Of a DNA stretch of 64,000 nucleotides, positions 63,304 through 64,000 are shown piece by piece (within the stretch, counting starts at the first letter, position 1; every line of letters starts with the position of its first letter). A program made the position numbers and the translations under genes. The stretch is taken from contig NZ_CP071955.1 in the NCBI RefSeq assembly GCF_017603965.1, positions 1,674,001 through 1,738,000 on the forward strand. The letters are read 5' to 3'. The DNA is from Xanthomonas fragariae. GTDB lineage: Bacteria > Pseudomonadota > Gammaproteobacteria > Xanthomonadales > Xanthomonadaceae. A model generated the notes under the pieces. The model searched no databases. It was not told the origin of the DNA and worked only from the letters and a program-made list of their open reading frames with translations.

Positions 63304-63776
63304 GAGCACCCATGACCTCGAAGGGCGCGCAACGTCTGCGCGAGGAACTTGATCAGTTGAAGTCGGTCAAGCGTCCGGAAGTGATCGCGGCGATCGCCGA
63401 AGCGCGTGCGCATGGCGATCTGAAGGAGAACGCCGAATATCACGCCGCGCGCGAGCAGCAGAGCTTTATCGAAGGCCGCATCAAGCAGCTGGAAGGCGAG
63501 CTCTCGCATGCCGAGATCATCGACATCACCAAGCTGTCGGCCGGCAGCAAAATCGTGTTCGGTGCGACGGTGACGCTGGCCGATACCGAGACCGATGAGG
63601 AAAAATGCTACCAGATCGTTGGCGATCTGGAAGCCGACATCAAAATGGGCCTGATCGCGATTTCCTCGCCACTGGCACGTGCGTTGATCGGCAAGCTGGA
63701 AGGCGATTCGGTCACCATCGATGCACCGGCCGGCCAGCGCGAGTACGAAGTCGTCAGCGTCGCGTATTTAGATTGA
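63300..63776 (+). CDS. greA: Transcript cleavage factor GreA
   Basis: 158 aa from ATG 63300, overlapping the carB stop; ATG 63312 ([16 protein letters not shown]) is an equally good start. It rescues backtracked RNA polymerase. The N-terminal coiled coil with the acidic tip is [20 protein letters not shown]. The C-terminal FKBP-like domain holds [19 protein letters not shown] and [20 protein letters not shown]. Confidence 0.96.
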
Positions 63777-63792
63777 TCGGCGCGATCGACCG

Positions 63793-64000
63793 ATGACCAC
63801 TGCAACGCTGCTGCTGCCGGAAAAACGCCGTCTGCCCGGAACATTGGGCGACACTGTGGTGGCGCGTGCACTTGCGCGCGCGGCGCAGCACAGCGCGCAG
63901 GCTGGTGAAGTGGCGCAATTGCAGCGCCATTTCACCTTGACGCCTGCGCATTGGCCGGTCGCCGCACTGACCCGTCAGCTGGATGCCGGCGATGCGGCCG
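63793..64000 (+). CDS. Start of a gene following greA (phosphoglycerate mutase-like by memory)
   Basis: 69 codons from ATG 63793 to the window end, MTTATLLLPEKRRLPGTLGD..., with no stop. I recall xanthomonad genes between greA and recJ starting this way and annotated as phosphoglycerate-mutase-related, but no catalytic motif falls inside the window. It begins 16 bases after greA. Confidence 0.45.
   Translation, partial: MTTATLLLPEKRRLPGTLGDTVVARALARAAQHSAQAGEVAQLQRHFTLTPAHWPVAALTRQLDAGDAA

Overview
The window reads as a chromosomal segment of a plant-associated Xanthomonas (campestris/citri/euvesicatoria type). This rests on gene content and order (thr and his biosynthesis clusters, mtnBDC, the serA/FAD-dehydrogenase pair, feoAB, dapB-carAB-greA), a perfect HrpX-type PIP-box promoter, a type IV secretion effector with an XVIPCD-like tail, and Xanthomonas-style palindromic repeats. 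The genus call comes from pattern recognition, not a database search.

Bases 1 to about 11,490 look like the right part of an integrated mobilizable island. A leftward cluster encodes an AmpG-like transporter (running off the left edge), a HlyC-like acyltransferase homologue and an MchC-type protein carrying the active-site pattern of the SelO AMP-transferase fold. Across an AT-rich inverted repeat and a run of five hairpins (candidate oriT) lies a MobA/MobL relaxase. Further cargo is a membrane-protein gene cleanly split by an IS3-family element and an unrecognised 451-aa protein. A tyrosine integrase sits beside a complete tRNA-Arg(CCT), and the 3' half of a second tRNA-Arg(CCT) follows 110 bp downstream, marking the likely right junction. 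From 11.5 to 13.5 kb are a deleted IS3-family copy and a phage remnant.

From 13.5 to 31.7 kb is amino-acid metabolism with accessory patches. thrA follows a Thr/Ile-rich leader peptide and alternative hairpins, overlaps thrB, and thrC is separated from thrB by a tannase remnant and a 32-bp perfect palindrome. After an L,D-transpeptidase-like gene comes a small Ser-rich protein under a perfect PIP box with a correctly spaced -10 element, a candidate type III effector. Then follow a broken Crp/Fnr regulator, hisS, and a nine-gene tightly packed his operon headed by a TrpR-like regulator preceded by its probable operator.

From 31.9 to 57 kb: an exported phosphoesterase; an IS5-family transposase fragment; a small putative immunity protein overlapping a frameshifted type IV secretion effector gene; a C13-type lipoprotein peptidase; methionine salvage mtnBDC; two tandem APC permeases; a Nudix hydrolase; serA divergent from a probable D-2-hydroxyglutarate dehydrogenase; two envelope proteins; efpL; three leucine/acyl-CoA catabolism genes; feoAB with a small Cys-rich membrane protein; and a decayed stretch. 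The right end carries dapB, then carA and carB separated by an unusual two-gene insertion (ABC/OLD-type AAA ATPase plus PIN-like protein), then greA and the start of one more gene.
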